The notes beneath the pieces were generated by a model. It was not told the origin of the DNA and searched no databases. It saw only the letters and a program-made list of their open reading frames with translations. The translations under genes and the position numbers were made by a program. From Alkalihalobacillus deserti (lineage in GTDB: Bacteria; Bacillota; Bacilli; Bacillales; Bacillaceae_D), in NCBI RefSeq assembly GCF_020734105.1, contig NZ_JAJAFR010000016.1, positions 21,124-85,123 on the forward strand: a stretch of 64,000 bases of DNA. The letters are read 5' to 3'. Below, piece by piece: positions 8,748 to 20,178 of the stretch. Each line of letters begins with the position of its first letter. Within the stretch, counting starts at the first letter, position 1.

Positions 8748-8832
8748 AATAGATTAACATAGGTAACAAGGAACATTGAAATCCAATTAAAAACAAGCTA
8801 AAATAAAAGAACATACGTTTGGTGGTGAGGGT

Positions 8833-11067
8833 GTGCAAGCGAAAATAATTGAAAAAATGCTCTCTGGTCTAAACCCAGAGCAAAGACAAGCCGTCCAGCA
8901 CACAGATGGTCCTTTGCTGTTAATGGCGGGGGCTGGAAGTGGTAAGACACGGGTACTAACACATAGAATTGCCTACCTTTTAAGAGAAAAAGAGATTGCA
9001 CCTTGGAGTGTCTTAGCGATTACTTTTACGAATAAAGCTGCACGTGAGATGAAAGATCGTGTTGCTCAACTAGTTGGCCCAGTGGCAGAAGATATTTGGA
9101 TTTCAACATTCCACTCAATGTGTGTCAGGATTTTGAGGAGAGACATTGATCGAATTGGATACAATCGAAACTTTACGATTTTGGACTCCGGAGATCAGCT
9201 ATCTGTTATTAAACAAATTTTAAAGAATAAGAACATCGATCCGAAGAAGTTTGAAGCAAGAAGCATTCTTGGGACGATTAGTAGTGCGAAAAATGAGTTG
9301 AAAAAGCCTGATGCTTTTGCAAAAACGGCGACGGGCCCATATGATCAAACAGCAGCCGATGTCTATGTTGACTATCAAAAGCAATTAAAGAAAAACCATG
9401 CGCTTGATTTCGACGATTTAATCATGAAAACGATTGAGTTATTCAAATTAGTTCCAGAAGTACTCGAATTCTATCAACGCAAGTTCCAATATATTTTGGT
9501 TGATGAGTATCAAGATACGAACCGAGCTCAGTACATGCTCGTGAAAATGTTAGCGGAACGCTTTAAGAATATTTGTGTAGTCGGTGATTCCGATCAGTCT
9601 ATTTATCGCTGGCGTGGAGCGGATATCGCCAATATCTTATCGTTCGAAGAGGATTATCCTAAAGCAAAAGTTATTCTCCTTGAACAAAACTATCGTTCAA
9701 CCAAGACGATTCTTCAAGCAGCGAACCATGTCATTGAAAACAATTCGAATCGAAAAGCTAAAAACCTTTGGACGGAAAATGATTCCGGAATGAAAATTGG
9801 CTATTATGCAGCAGATACCGAGCACTCGGAAGCTCAATTTGTCGTAGAAAAAGTAAGAGAAGCCATGCAAATAAATGACTATAGATATTCTGATATAGCG
9901 ATTTTATACAGAACCAATGCCCAGTCTCGTGTCATTGAGGAATACTTTGTTAAGTCTAATATTGATTACAACATCGTCGGAGGAACAAAGTTCTATGATC
10001 GTAAAGAGATTAAAGACGTCCTTGCTTATTTACGTTTAATCGCTAACCCAGATGACGATATTAGTTTACAACGGATTATCAATGTACCTAAGCGTGGGAT
10101 AGGAGCAACAACAGTTGATAAAATTGGAGCATATGCGATTGATCAAGGGATATCCATTTTTGCAGCGCTTCAAGAAGTTGAACAAGTTGGACTTCCTGGA
10201 CGTACAGCGGTGAAGTTACAAGAATTCTCTAAACAACTGACTCACTGGGTTGAAATGCAGGAGTATTTATCTGTAACGGAATTGGTCGAAGAATTATTAG
10301 AACGGACCGGCTATCGTGAGATGCTTAAAAATGAAAAGTCACTTGAAGCTTTAAGCAGGATTGAAAACATCGATGAATTTTTAACTGTAACGAATGAGTT
10401 TGAAAAACAAAATGAGGATGACAAATCACTTGTTGCGTTTCTAACGGATTTAGCCCTTGTTGCTGATATTGATAAGCTAGATGATGAGAATGAAGGCAAG
10501 CCAAAGGATGCCATTACGCTTATGACGCTTCACGCGGCTAAAGGATTAGAATTTCCACTTGTCTTTCTAATCGGATTAGAAGAGGGGATTTTTCCGCATA
10601 GCCGCTCGTTATTTGAAGCGGAGGAAATGGAAGAAGAGCGTCGTTTAGCTTATGTGGGAATTACAAGAGCGGAAAAGCAACTTTACGTTACTAATGCAAG
10701 ATTAAGGACAATGTTTGGTCGAACGAATACCAATCCTCCTTCAAGGTTTATCAATGAGATTCCAGAAGAGTGTCTTGAATCTTTAAATGAGCAACAGAAA
10801 AAGCAAACCCCTGAATGGATGAAGACGTCTCGAAAAACAACACCAGCTCAGCCTAGTCGTAACATTGAGCGACCTAGAGTGATTCAGACAGGTGGCGACC
10901 AAATTTCTTGGAATGTCGGTGATAAAGCATTCCATAAAAAATGGGGAGTTGGAACGGTCGTTAGTATTAAAGGAGCAGGCGAATCAGTAGAGTTAGACAT
11001 TGCCTTTCCGAATCCAATTGGTGTAAAACGTCTTTTTGCTAAATTTGCACCCATCACTAAACAGTAA
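8833..11067 (+). CDS. pcrA: ATP-dependent DNA helicase PcrA
   Basis: A 744-residue superfamily 1A helicase of the UvrD/Rep type, used in repair and to clear RecA and RNA polymerase from DNA. GTG 8833 gives an N-terminus like that of the Bacillus protein ([15 protein letters not shown]). Motif I is AGAGSGKTR (about 32-40); motif Ia is [12 protein letters not shown]; motif II is [12 protein letters not shown]; motif III is [14 protein letters not shown]; motif IV is LLEQNYRS; motif V/VI is [13 protein letters not shown] with [11 protein letters not shown]. The C-terminal tail ([19 protein letters not shown]) is the Tudor-like domain that binds RNA polymerase. ligA follows after a symmetrical hairpin. 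Confidence 0.97.
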   Translation: MQAKIIEKMLSGLNPEQRQAVQHTDGPLLLMAGAGSGKTRVLTHRIAYLLREKEIAPWSVLAITFTNKAAREMKDRVAQLVGPVAEDIWISTFHSMCVRILRRDIDRIGYNRNFTILDSGDQLSVIKQILKNKNIDPKKFEARSILGTISSAKNELKKPDAFAKTATGPYDQTAADVYVDYQKQLKKNHALDFDDLIMKTIELFKLVPEVLEFYQRKFQYILVDEYQDTNRAQYMLVKMLAERFKNICVVGDSDQSIYRWRGADIANILSFEEDYPKAKVILLEQNYRSTKTILQAANHVIENNSNRKAKNLWTENDSGMKIGYYAADTEHSEAQFVVEKVREAMQINDYRYSDIAILYRTNAQSRVIEEYFVKSNIDYNIVGGTKFYDRKEIKDVLAYLRLIANPDDDISLQRIINVPKRGIGATTVDKIGAYAIDQGISIFAALQEVEQVGLPGRTAVKLQEFSKQLTHWVEMQEYLSVTELVEELLERTGYREMLKNEKSLEALSRIENIDEFLTVTNEFEKQNEDDKSLVAFLTDLALVADIDKLDDENEGKPKDAITLMTLHAAKGLEFPLVFLIGLEEGIFPHSRSLFEAEEMEEERRLAYVGITRAEKQLYVTNARLRTMFGRTNTNPPSRFINEIPEECLESLNEQQKKQTPEWMKTSRKTTPAQPSRNIERPRVIQTGGDQISWNVGDKAFHKKWGVGTVVSIKGAGESVELDIAFPNPIGVKRLFAKFAPITKQ

Positions 11068-11073
11068 AGTATG

Positions 11074-13139
<2,066 letters not shown>

Positions 13140-13170
13140 AATAGTTTTAAAGAGAGGAGGGGAGTGGATC

Positions 13171-14337
13171 ATGTTGAAACAGTGGGGAGCTACTTCTCTC
13201 ATTCTGTTTTTTTTGACGGGGTGTTTTTCGAGTTTACCCGAAGAAGAGCAGGTGGTAGAAGAAAATGTAAATGAAGAAGAGCAGATAGTAGAAGTCGTTC
13301 CACAAATCATTACGCCTGACAACTATTATCAAAGTGTTTTATACGATGGTTCTTATAAGCATGGAGAATCAAGAGGATTTGGAAATTCAGTTATTTATAA
13401 TCGCCTTGATTTAGATCAGCTAGAGATGGGTTTAACGCGCATTGCTCAGCAACATTTTGATCCGAAAGATTACTTCTTTAGAGAAGGACAATTTATCGAA
13501 AGAAATAAGCTAAATAATTGGTTAATGCGTTATAATAAGGACTCTAATCCAGATGGACTTAATCCAGCACTTGGGTCAGGAGAAGATATGCGTGCAAGAG
13601 AAGAAAGTCAGCCTCGCTATTTATCCCATATTTTGGAACATAATTATCTTGTTAAAGATTCAAATGGTCAATTAAACCTTGGTGGGATTGTGATTGGACT
13701 CTCGATGAATAGTGTCTATAATTTTAGAGTTGAGGATGAACAAGGCCGTTACTATTTCTATGAACTTCCACTATCCGAGCAAGCAATTGAACAAGAAGCT
13801 GAACGAATTGCAAAAGAAATTTTAAGTAGATTACGGTCAATGGAAGAAGGGGTTTTTCAGGATATTCCGATTCTTTTTGCGGTTTTCAAAGAGCAACCTC
13901 GTGAATCTGTGATTCCAGGGCATTTTTTTGTGAAAGCGCTAGCTGATCCAAGAGGGGATTTAGGTCGTTTTCAACGCTTAAATGAACGATACCTTCTGTT
14001 CCCTTCTAGTGAAGCAAATCAAGAAGCTCGAAATGAAGCCGATCAGTTCCAGCGATTTAAAGACGATATTCAAGATTTTTTTGATACGTATCTAGGGGTA
14101 GTTGGAAAAGGACGTTATGTGGATAATCAAATTCAAGAATTGAATATTGAAATTCCTTTACGTTTCCAGGGGAAAGCTGAGATTGTCGCCCTTTCCCAGT
14201 ATGTAGCTAGCCAATTACAACAAAGATTCCAAGAGCATTATAAAGTAAGTGTTGAGATCACATCTGTTTCTGGAAATACAGAGAGTATTATTGTTCGAAA
14301 TCCAGACGAGGAACCATTTATTCACGTGTTAAATTAG
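13171..14337 (+). CDS. camS: CamS-family (sex pheromone cAM373-like) lipoprotein
   Basis: 388 residues with a short signal peptide and lipobox ending at Cys18 (FFLTGC), then a strongly acidic linker (PEEEQVVEENVNEEEQIVE). The folded part contains the family's conserved segments, for example ALGSGEDMRAREESQPRYLS and LGGIVIGLSMNSVYNF. It corresponds to YerH of B. subtilis, the fourth gene after pcrB-pcrA-ligA. In enterococci and staphylococci the signal-peptide fragments of related proteins act as mating pheromones; no such role is shown here, and the lipoprotein's own job is unknown. A terminator follows. Confidence 0.92.
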   Translation: MLKQWGATSLILFFLTGCFSSLPEEEQVVEENVNEEEQIVEVVPQIITPDNYYQSVLYDGSYKHGESRGFGNSVIYNRLDLDQLEMGLTRIAQQHFDPKDYFFREGQFIERNKLNNWLMRYNKDSNPDGLNPALGSGEDMRAREESQPRYLSHILEHNYLVKDSNGQLNLGGIVIGLSMNSVYNFRVEDEQGRYYFYELPLSEQAIEQEAERIAKEILSRLRSMEEGVFQDIPILFAVFKEQPRESVIPGHFFVKALADPRGDLGRFQRLNERYLLFPSSEANQEARNEADQFQRFKDDIQDFFDTYLGVVGKGRYVDNQIQELNIEIPLRFQGKAEIVALSQYVASQLQQRFQEHYKVSVEITSVSGNTESIIVRNPDEEPFIHVLN

Positions 14338-14355
14338 ATTGAAATAATAATTCCA

Positions 14356-14406
14356 AAAATAGTAGTCCCCTTTTAAGTGCTTCACTTTAAAGGAGACTAC
14401 TATTTT
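14356..14406 (+). terminator. terminator after camS
   Basis: Long hairpin with arms AATAGTAGTC...CTTTTAAGTG and its near-complement CACTTTAAAGGAGACTACTATT, followed by TTTTT. Ends the pcrB-camS group. Confidence 0.85.
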
Positions 14407-14707
14407 TAAATGCTTTTGTTGAAACGAAAGTTATTAAGTATTTATAAAAAAAACTATTTATTAATCCTACCTTACATGATTTATTTATCTCGCCGACTGA
14501 CACCTTATAAGGGGTCTGACGTCTAACGAATTATTTTAGTTACGATGCACTCGAAAAGTCAAACAGTTTTAATTAGGTAGGAATAGAAATCAATCAAAGT
14601 TGAAATCCTATACAAGAAATGTTTGGTATGAAAGGGTACTTCTACTTCTAAGACTGTGTGACGTACATAAGGAAAGCGTTCGCACGATGGAAAAAGGGGG
14701 ATATTAC
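14407..14707. other. spacer before nupN with a relic of a palindromic repeat
   Basis: About 300 nt without a gene. It includes GACACCTTATAAGGGGTC (about 14500-14517), a nearly perfect palindrome. Similar wording (GGACACCTTGTGGTCTGAC) occurs again near 47454, so it may be an old interspersed repeat. No riboswitch was recognised. Confidence 0.35.
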
Positions 14708-15820
14708 ATGAAAAAGTGGTTACGTACGTTAACGGTGACAGCAGCTGCAGCAGTTGTTTTGTCAGCTTGTGGAGCGGGTGGTGAAGCTCCTACTACCGAA
14801 GATGAAGCAGCTCCAGGGGATACAGATGAAGCTGTGGACTTTACAGTAGGAATGGTTACAGATGTTGGCGGAATTGATGATAAATCATTCAACCAATCTT
14901 CATGGGAAGGTCTATCTTTGTTTGGACAAGAAGTAGGTTTAGAAGAAGGAACAGGCTATCGCTATTTACAATCGGGTGATATGGCTGAATTCGAACCAAA
15001 TCTTCGTACGTTGGTTCGTGAAGATGTCGATCTTGTTTGGGGAATTGGTTTCCTTATGGAAGATGCAATTCGTACGATCGCACAACAAGTAGAAGATGCT
15101 CAATTAGCGATTGTCGATTCTGTCGTAGCAGATGAGGATGGTGTTCCATTAGCTAATGTGGCGAACATCACCTTTAAAGAACATGAAGGATCTTTCCTTG
15201 TAGGTGTTGCAGCTGGTCTTCAAACAACTGGAAATAAAGTCGGCTTTATTGGTGGAGTTGAAGGGTCTTTAATTAAGAAATTTGAAAATGGATTTAAAGC
15301 AGGTGTTAAAGCAGTAAATCCAGATGGAGAGATTATTGTTCAGTATGCTGAAAGTTTTAACAATCCTGACCGTGGTTCACAAATTGCAAATACGATGTAT
15401 AGCCAAGGTGCTGATATTATTTATCACGCAGCTGGTGATACGGGGAATGGTCTTTTTACAGAAGCGATTAACCGTGCTCGAAATGGTGAAAATGTTTGGG
15501 CAATTGGCGTTGACCGTGATCAACATGAAGAAGGAGTATTTGGTGACGATGGTCAATCAGTAACTCTAACTTCAATGATAAAACGTGTAGACAGAGCTGT
15601 ATATTTAGTATCTGAGCGTACGATGAGTGGAGACTTCCCTGGTGGTGAAGTTCTTGAATTTGGTTTAAATGATGAAGCAGTGGGAATTGCTTCTTCACAA
15701 GACAACATGTCTGAAGAAGCTCTTCAAGCCGTTGACGATTATCAAGGACAAATCCAAGAAGGCGATATTTCAGTTCCGCAAACCGATGAAGAATACGAAG
15801 AATTCCTATCTTCACTTTAA
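14708..15820 (+). CDS. nupN: BMP-family nucleoside-binding lipoprotein (NupN/PnrA type)
   Basis: 370 residues from ATG 14708, preceded by AAAGGGGG; the upstream in-frame ATG at 14600 lacks a site and would hide the signal peptide. The lipobox is LSAC with Cys21, followed by an acidic linker. The mature part begins TVGMVTDVGGIDDKSFNQSS, the hallmark of the basic membrane protein/PnrA family of purine nucleoside receptors; GIGFLMEDAI, GFIGGVEGSLIKKF and DIIYHAAGDTGNGLF also fit. It delivers nucleosides to the ATPase and two permeases encoded next, as in B. subtilis NupNOPQ (guanosine uptake). Substrate specificity here is inferred. Confidence 0.92.
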   Translation: MKKWLRTLTVTAAAAVVLSACGAGGEAPTTEDEAAPGDTDEAVDFTVGMVTDVGGIDDKSFNQSSWEGLSLFGQEVGLEEGTGYRYLQSGDMAEFEPNLRTLVREDVDLVWGIGFLMEDAIRTIAQQVEDAQLAIVDSVVADEDGVPLANVANITFKEHEGSFLVGVAAGLQTTGNKVGFIGGVEGSLIKKFENGFKAGVKAVNPDGEIIVQYAESFNNPDRGSQIANTMYSQGADIIYHAAGDTGNGLFTEAINRARNGENVWAIGVDRDQHEEGVFGDDGQSVTLTSMIKRVDRAVYLVSERTMSGDFPGGEVLEFGLNDEAVGIASSQDNMSEEALQAVDDYQGQIQEGDISVPQTDEEYEEFLSSL

Positions 15821-15831
15821 TTTTCTCATGA

Positions 15832-15864
15832 CAAAAGGCTAGTAGCGCACTAGCCTTTTGTTTT
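15832..15864 (+). terminator. hairpin after nupN
   Basis: Arms CAAAAGGCTAGT (15832-15843) and ACTAGCCTTTTG (15849-15860), loop AGCGC, then TTTT. It would give nupN more transcript than the ATPase and permease genes, as is common for binding proteins. Confidence 0.85.
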
Positions 15865-16176
15865 CAATAAAAAGTCTATACATAAATAGTTGGACAAAGG
15901 GACAATGAAGGATTGTTAATTGCCCAATCCTTCATTGCCTCTTTATTTAAAGACTAAGAAAGTTTGAATTTCAAGTGAATACAGGACGAGTTCAATAAGG
16001 TCTGAAATCCTACTTGAAGAAAAGCAGTGGCTCTATATATTGCGCGTTGAATGACAAAGACCAATTGTCGTTTGACTTAAAAGAAGTAGCTGTTCCGCTC
16101 ATTGCTTCTAAGAAAAGACGGCTGAAGCCATTTTGCTTAACCGTTATATAGTCGAAAGGTGAGGAGTGATTTACAG
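15865..16176. other. spacer between nupN and nupO with a second hairpin
   Basis: About 310 nt without a gene. CAATGAAGGATTG (15903-15915) pairs perfectly with CAATCCTTCATTG (15925-15937) around a 9-nt loop, followed by a T-rich stretch, so a second terminator is possible. The rest shows no recognised signal. nupO may therefore have its own promoter. Confidence 0.5.
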
Positions 16177-17706
16177 ATGAGTTATGTTATTGAAATGAAT
16201 AACATTCGTAAAGAATTTCCTGGAATTGTGGCAAATGATAATATTACTCTTCAAGTGAAACATGGAGAAGTTCATGCTCTCCTTGGAGAAAATGGAGCTG
16301 GGAAATCGACTTTAATGAATGTGTTATTTGGACTGTATCAACCTGAAAAAGGTGAAATTGTCGTTCGTGGTGAAAAAGTACAAATTACCGATCCTAATGT
16401 AGCGAACAATCTTGGGATCGGTATGGTACATCAACATTTTATGCTCGTTGATAAATTCACTGTCACAGAAAATATCATTTTAGGAAATGAGCCCAAAAAA
16501 GCAGGCAGGATTAACTTAAAAAAGGCAGCTAAGGAAGTAGAAGAGATTTCGAATCGATATGGCTTAAAGGTAGATCCTTATGCCAAAATTGAAAACATTT
16601 CAGTGGGGATGCAGCAAAGGGTTGAAATTTTAAAAACGCTTTATCGTGGTGCAAACATTCTTATTTTTGATGAACCTACCGCAGTCTTAACACCACAGGA
16701 GATTCAAGAGCTTATCAGTATTATGAAGACATTAGTCAAAGAAGGGAAGTCAATCATCCTAATCACACACAAACTAAAAGAGATTATGGCTGTTTGTGAC
16801 CGCTGTACGGTTATAAGGCGTGGAAAAGGAATTGGTACTGTTGATGTGAGTGATACCAATCCTGATAAATTAGCTGCAATGATGGTAGGACGTGAAGTCA
16901 ATTTTAGTATAGAAAAAGGTCCGGCTAACCCAAAAGAAACAATTATAAGTATAAATAACTTAACTGTAAACGATTCACGTGGGGTAACGGCTGTTAACAA
17001 CTTAAGTTTAGATCTGAAGGCTGGAGAAATCATTGGACTTGCAGGGGTCGATGGAAATGGGCAGTCTGAATTAATTGAGGCCATTACAGGTTTACGTAAG
17101 GCTGAGTCAGGCACCGTTTCTTTGAATGGAAAAGATATTACCAATTTTAAGCCGCGTAAGGTTACAGAGGCTGGGCTTGGGCATATACCTGAGGATCGTC
17201 ATAAACATGGTCTAGTTTTAGATTTTACCATTGGAGAAAACATCGTTTTACAAACTTACTATCATAAGCCTTATTCGAAAAATGGAATTTTAAATCATAA
17301 TGAAATTTATAAAAAAGCGCGGACTCTAATTGACGATTATGATGTTCGTACACCGAGTGAATACACATTGGCTCGTTCTTTATCTGGAGGAAATCAACAA
17401 AAGGCCATTATCGCGCGTGAGGTTGATCGGTCACCAGACTTTTTAATTGCGGCACAGCCAACTCGAGGATTAGATGTCGGGGCAATTGAGTCGATTCATA
17501 GAAGACTCGTGATGGAGCGGGATAAAGGAAGAGCGGTCCTTCTTATGTCGCTTGAATTAGATGAAATTCTTAACGTAAGTGACCGAATCGCTGTTATCTA
17601 TGAAGGGGAAATTGTCGGAATTGTAGATGCTGACCAAACAAATGAACGAGAATTAGGTTTACTGATGGCTGGTGGAAAGAAGGAGAAGGAAGGTGAAGCA
17701 AGATGA
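16177..17706 (+). CDS. nupO: nucleoside ABC transporter ATP-binding protein (two cassettes)
   Basis: 509 residues from ATG 16177 with GAGGAG 10 nt upstream; the longer frame at 16159 lacks a site. The first cassette has a good Walker A (GENGAGKST) and ends in LIFDEPTAVLTPQE. The second has the family's altered loop (GVDGNGQSE), signature LSGGNQQKAIIAREV and the diverged Walker B AAQPTRGLDVGA. This duplicated layout is typical of the sugar/nucleoside (Rbs, Yuf/Nup) importers. Stop overlaps the start of the permease gene by 4 nt (ATGA), so the two are translationally coupled. Confidence 0.94.
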   Translation: MSYVIEMNNIRKEFPGIVANDNITLQVKHGEVHALLGENGAGKSTLMNVLFGLYQPEKGEIVVRGEKVQITDPNVANNLGIGMVHQHFMLVDKFTVTENIILGNEPKKAGRINLKKAAKEVEEISNRYGLKVDPYAKIENISVGMQQRVEILKTLYRGANILIFDEPTAVLTPQEIQELISIMKTLVKEGKSIILITHKLKEIMAVCDRCTVIRRGKGIGTVDVSDTNPDKLAAMMVGREVNFSIEKGPANPKETIISINNLTVNDSRGVTAVNNLSLDLKAGEIIGLAGVDGNGQSELIEAITGLRKAESGTVSLNGKDITNFKPRKVTEAGLGHIPEDRHKHGLVLDFTIGENIVLQTYYHKPYSKNGILNHNEIYKKARTLIDDYDVRTPSEYTLARSLSGGNQQKAIIAREVDRSPDFLIAAQPTRGLDVGAIESIHRRLVMERDKGRAVLLMSLELDEILNVSDRIAVIYEGEIVGIVDADQTNERELGLLMAGGKKEKEGEAR

Positions 17707-18764
17707 TGAAAAAATTGCTTCGAAGAAATAAATTTCTCTCGCTACTAGTCCCGCTAATAGCTGTCTTGTTAGGGATTTTAATAGGCGCAATTGTAATGCT
17801 TCTGACTGGTTACAATCCAGTGTTAGGGTATTCTGCTTTGTTAAAAGGAATCTTTAGTGATACGTATTATATGGGTGAGACGATAAGAACGATGACACCT
17901 CTTATTTTATCTGGTCTTGCGGTAGCATTTGCTTTTCGTACGGGACTTTTTAATATTGGGGTAGAAGGTCAAGTGATTGTCGGATGGCTTGCTTCAGTTT
18001 ATGTCGGGATTGCTTTGGAACTACCTAAACTGATTCACTTGCCGGTAGCCATCCTTGCTGGTGCTTTGGCAGGAGCGTTATGGGGATTCATTCCAGGGAT
18101 TTTGAAGGCGCGTTTTCAAGTTCATGAAGTAATTGTAACCATTATGATGAACTATATTGCTTTATACACAGCGAATTATCTAATTCGAGCATTTTTACTT
18201 GTACCAGGAGAACGAACAGAAGCTATCTCGCCATCAGCTTCATTAGCTTCTCCATTCCTGGAGTCGATAACTGATTACTCGAGACTGCACTATGGGTTTA
18301 TTGTAGCTCTTATAGGTTGTATAGTGATGTGGTTTATCTTATGGAAAACTTCAAAGGGTTTTGAGCTTCGTGCGGTTGGGTTTAATCAGCATGCTTCACA
18401 ATATTCTGGAATGAATGTAAAGAAAAACATCGTTCTTGCGATGCTTATTTCCGGTGGATTTGCTGGTGTCGCAGGTGCGATGGAGGGCTTAGGAACTTAT
18501 GGTTATATGAGCATTCTTTCAGGATTTACTGGAGTTGGTTTTGACGGGATCGCAGTGGCCTTATTAGGTGCAAATACTGGGGTAGGGGTTTTATTAGCGT
18601 CGTTCTTATTTGGTGGTTTGCAAATTGGCGCACTCAATATGCAATCAAAAGCAGGGGTACCTGTCGAATTAATAGACATTGTGATTGCTCTAATCATTTT
18701 CTTTGTGGCTTCTAGTTATATCATTCGCTGGGTCATGAATCGAATTAAGAAGGAGGGGATTTAG
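17703..18764 (+). CDS. nupP: nucleoside ABC transporter permease
   Basis: 353 residues, about ten hydrophobic segments, of the branched-chain-amino-acid/ribose-type permease family. The coupling region FAFRTGLFNIGVEGQ and the motif MMNYIALYTANYL are typical of YufP/NupP proteins. Overlaps nupO by 4 nt and abuts nupQ exactly (stop 18762-18764, next ATG 18765). It forms one half of the membrane channel. Confidence 0.93.
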   Translation: MMKKLLRRNKFLSLLVPLIAVLLGILIGAIVMLLTGYNPVLGYSALLKGIFSDTYYMGETIRTMTPLILSGLAVAFAFRTGLFNIGVEGQVIVGWLASVYVGIALELPKLIHLPVAILAGALAGALWGFIPGILKARFQVHEVIVTIMMNYIALYTANYLIRAFLLVPGERTEAISPSASLASPFLESITDYSRLHYGFIVALIGCIVMWFILWKTSKGFELRAVGFNQHASQYSGMNVKKNIVLAMLISGGFAGVAGAMEGLGTYGYMSILSGFTGVGFDGIAVALLGANTGVGVLLASFLFGGLQIGALNMQSKAGVPVELIDIVIALIIFFVASSYIIRWVMNRIKKEGI

Positions 18765-19727
18765 ATGGATTTCATGCAAATTTTGGCGCTTGTTATACCT
18801 GCAGCTATTTACGCCGCTGCTCCCCTTATCTTAACTGGTTTAGGCGGTTTGTTCAGTGAACGATCAGGCGTTGTTAATATCGGTTTAGAAGGACTTATGG
18901 TCATAGGAGCGTTTACAGGAATTGTGGTCACTCTGACACTAGAAGGAATGGGGTTAGGAGCTCCTTCAGTTTGGCTTGCGATGTTAGCGGCTATTTTAAT
19001 TGGAGCCATTTTCTCGTTATTTCATGCGGTCGCTTCAATTACATTTCGGGCTGATCAAATTGTTAGTGGTGTAGCACTTAACTTTTTAGCCGTAGGATTA
19101 AGTGTATTCCTCATTCGATTAATGTATGGCAAAGGACAAACGGACTATATTCGAAATCGAATTTACCGCTTTGATGTTCCGGTTCTTAGTGATATTCCGA
19201 TTATTGGTCCATTGTTTTTCTCTAATGTATATATTACTTCTTACATTGCAATCCTATTGGCTTTCGTTGTTTATTTTATTGTATTTTATACTCCATTTGG
19301 TCTTCGTCTCAGATCGGTTGGAGAACACCCAATGGCTGCTGATACGATGGGGATCAATGTGATTCGCATGCGTTATATAGGAGTCATGTTAAGTGGAGCT
19401 TTTGCTGGCCTAGGGGGAGCTGTATTTGCCGTTACGGTCTCTGGCAACTTTTCTGGAACGACGATTGTCGGTCAAGGCTTTATGGCACTGGCTGCGTTAA
19501 TTTTTGGGAAGTGGAATCCACTCGGGGTGTTGGGAGCAGCCTTATTCTTTGGATTGGCTCAAGCGTTAAGTATTACGGGAGCACAAATTCCAGTGCTTGC
19601 TAATGTCCCGTCTGTGTTTCTTTTGATCGCCCCTTATGTATTAACGATTTTGGCACTTGCTGGATTTGTAGGACGTGCTGAAGGACCTAAAGCAATAGGA
19701 AAACCATATGTAAAAGGGTCAAGATAA
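18765..19727 (+). CDS. nupQ: nucleoside ABC transporter permease, second subunit
   Basis: 320 residues, mostly membrane-spanning. The segment LTGLGGLFSERSGVVNIGLEGLM is the family coupling motif, and LRSVGEHPMAADTMGINV is the conserved cytoplasmic loop of YufQ/NupQ. Starts directly after the nupP stop, with GAAGGAGGGG in the end of nupP as its ribosome binding site. Ends at a clear terminator, closing the nupN-nupQ set. Confidence 0.93.
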   Translation: MDFMQILALVIPAAIYAAAPLILTGLGGLFSERSGVVNIGLEGLMVIGAFTGIVVTLTLEGMGLGAPSVWLAMLAAILIGAIFSLFHAVASITFRADQIVSGVALNFLAVGLSVFLIRLMYGKGQTDYIRNRIYRFDVPVLSDIPIIGPLFFSNVYITSYIAILLAFVVYFIVFYTPFGLRLRSVGEHPMAADTMGINVIRMRYIGVMLSGAFAGLGGAVFAVTVSGNFSGTTIVGQGFMALAALIFGKWNPLGVLGAALFFGLAQALSITGAQIPVLANVPSVFLLIAPYVLTILALAGFVGRAEGPKAIGKPYVKGSR

Positions 19728-19736
19728 AAAAGTTAG

Positions 19737-19768
19737 CCTTCTGATGAAAAAAATCAGAAGGTTTTTTT
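19737..19768 (+). terminator. terminator after nupQ
   Basis: Arms CCTTCTGAT (19737-19745) and ATCAGAAGG (19753-19761), A-rich loop, then TTTTTTT. Confidence 0.9.
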
Positions 19769-19860
19769 GTCGATAAAAATTGATTTTTACGTACTTGCTT
19801 TAGTACGGAAAAGAAATTAATTAAGATTAGTTAGGTTGTATGTATTACACTAAATAGCTA

Positions 19861-19874
19861 TGAAAACGTTTATA
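19861..19874 (+). promoter_or_regulatory. candidate catabolite-responsive element (cre)
   Basis: TGAAAACGTTTATA agrees with the CcpA consensus TGWAANCGNTNWCA at all but one position. It lies about 200 nt ahead of the small ORF and symporter gene, in an otherwise unassigned 340-nt spacer. Suggests carbon control of proline uptake; single-site matches occur by chance. Confidence 0.4.
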
Positions 19875-20071
19875 TATGAAGGGAGTATGAATAAAAATGT
19901 ATAAAGACGAAGGATGTAAACTATTTGAAAGTGTTCCGGAACTTATAATATGATATGGTAAACAACATGTCCAATTCAAAGAGGAGAATTAAACAAACGC
20001 TTGTTTATGTCATGTTATACAAAATCGTTGCATAGATCTTCAAAAAGCGGATTTATGAAGGAGGTGCACAG

Positions 20072-20176
20072 ATGGATTACGGATTAACAACAGCAACTTG
20101 GTTTTTGCTGTATGTTCCAATGCCTTTATTAATTGTCTTATCAATCATCTCATTACTTAAAAGGAGGAGTGAGTAA
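20072..20176 (+). CDS. 34-residue membrane protein, probable symporter accessory peptide
   Basis: ATG 20072 follows an excellent AAGGAGGTG site; the product MDYGLTTATWFLLYVPMPLL... has one transmembrane helix and a basic tail (KRRSE). It stops at 20176, and the symporter's TTG start is 2 nt later, with the symporter's own AAGGAGGAG inside the end of this ORF, so the two are tightly coupled. Tiny hydrophobic proteins encoded directly ahead of sodium:solute symporters are known in other bacteria as small accessory subunits; that role here is inference from position and shape. Confidence 0.7.
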   Translation: MDYGLTTATWFLLYVPMPLLIVLSIISLLKRRSE

Positions 20177-20178
20177 AA

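Noticed and set aside
16021..16060. Possible further copy of the island repeat (ATTGCGCGTTGAATGAC)
   Set aside because: Only about ten bases agree with copy I, and neither the hairpin nor the tail follows.
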